Assembly (NCBI GenBank): GCA_944341075.1
Contig: CALVLV010000011.1
Coordinates: 1-61,667 of the forward strand
Direction of reading: 5' to 3'
DNA from: an uncultured Clostridia bacterium
Lineage (GTDB): Bacteria > Bacillota > Clostridia > Christensenellales > Borkfalkiaceae
DNA: 61,667 nucleotides
In this document: piece by piece, positions 61,591 to 61,667 of the stretch
Layout of the letters: each line of letters begins with the position of its first letter
Position numbering within the stretch: the stretch's first letter is position 1
The notes under the pieces: model-generated
Seen by the model: only the letters and a program-made list of their open reading frames with translations
The model's database searches: none
What the model was told of the DNA's origin: nothing
Position numbers and translations under genes: made by a program

Positions 61591-61667
61591 TGGTGGGAGG
61601 GGGTGGATTCGAACCACCGAAGTCGGAGACGTCAGATTTACAGTCTGATGCATTTGGCCACTCTGCA
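61591..61667 (-). tRNA. tRNA-Tyr (GTA), 5' end cut by the window
   Basis: On the minus strand the sequence shows the anticodon loop ACTGTAAAT (anticodon GTA), a variable-arm stem GACGTCTCC GACTTC typical of a long-variable-arm tRNA, the T-loop GGTTCGAATCC and an encoded CCA end. About eight bases of the 5' acceptor strand lie beyond the window. Confidence 0.93.

Overview
The window looks like a chromosome segment of an anaerobic, gut-type low-GC-lineage Gram-positive bacterium (Bacillota, Clostridia-like), although its own base composition is fairly GC-rich. Supporting signs are the Clostridia-style order ispG-polC locus-rimP-nusA-ylxR-ylxQ-infB-rbfA-nrnA-truB-ribF, an mcsA-mcsB-clpC operon, FakA/FakB proteins, pyruvate formate-lyase with a ZTP riboswitch, a bile-salt-hydrolase-like enzyme and a [4Fe-4S] aldo/keto reductase. 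A Christensenellales-like uncultured lineage is a guess. No plasmid or phage structural genes, rRNA or CRISPR array is visible.

Layout. 1-700: part of a dispersed repeat, then nrdR. 1133-15309: isoprenoid, translation and cofactor operon (ispG, a PolC-like protein that lacks the polymerase half, rimP, nusA, ylxR, ylxQ, infB, rbfA, nrnA, truB, ribF with a huge acidic repeat tail, and an endonuclease IV homologue). 15515-19223: pepP-efp-dtd, a PhnP-like metallo-hydrolase and a DUF5662 protein. 19372-24360 (minus): two small membrane proteins, transketolase and a phosphohexomutase. 24630-30239: proS, mgsA, then a MarR regulator with paired operators followed by two choloylglycine-hydrolase-family enzymes. 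30627-36542: FakA, FakB, a PlsC-like acyltransferase, then a membrane protein with a membrane-anchored PstS-like protein. 36766-38495: a NifU-like protein with a GGGtGRT protein. 38802-42986: mcsA-mcsB-clpC without ctsR. 43228-44166: alpha/beta hydrolase.

44289-48334 is a pyruvate formate-lyase operon: promoter, ZTP (pfl) riboswitch, pflA, a thioredoxin-like gene, and a PFL that is split into a 679-residue catalytic subunit and a separate 80-residue glycyl-radical subunit. From 48354 to the end the window is more accessory: zinc-ribbon and ferritin-like proteins, a stand-alone TIR protein, a MerR regulator divergent from an aldo/keto reductase and a cupin, an operon of a TIR-methyltransferase fusion overlapping a RimK-like ATP-grasp ligase, a divergent small Arg/Pro/Gly-rich tail-anchored protein, a GH43 enzyme, an asparaginase, an AT-rich membrane protein, and tRNA-Tyr cut by the window end.

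Intergenic DNA is loaded with several families of short palindromic dispersed repeats. One pair of sites (22286-22354 and 22726-22860) looks like an empty and a filled insertion site of one such repeat. The observations most worth following are the split PFL, the TIR-methyltransferase/ATP-grasp operon, the polymerase-less PolC, and the RibF tail. All functional calls come from reading motifs by eye; no database search was run.
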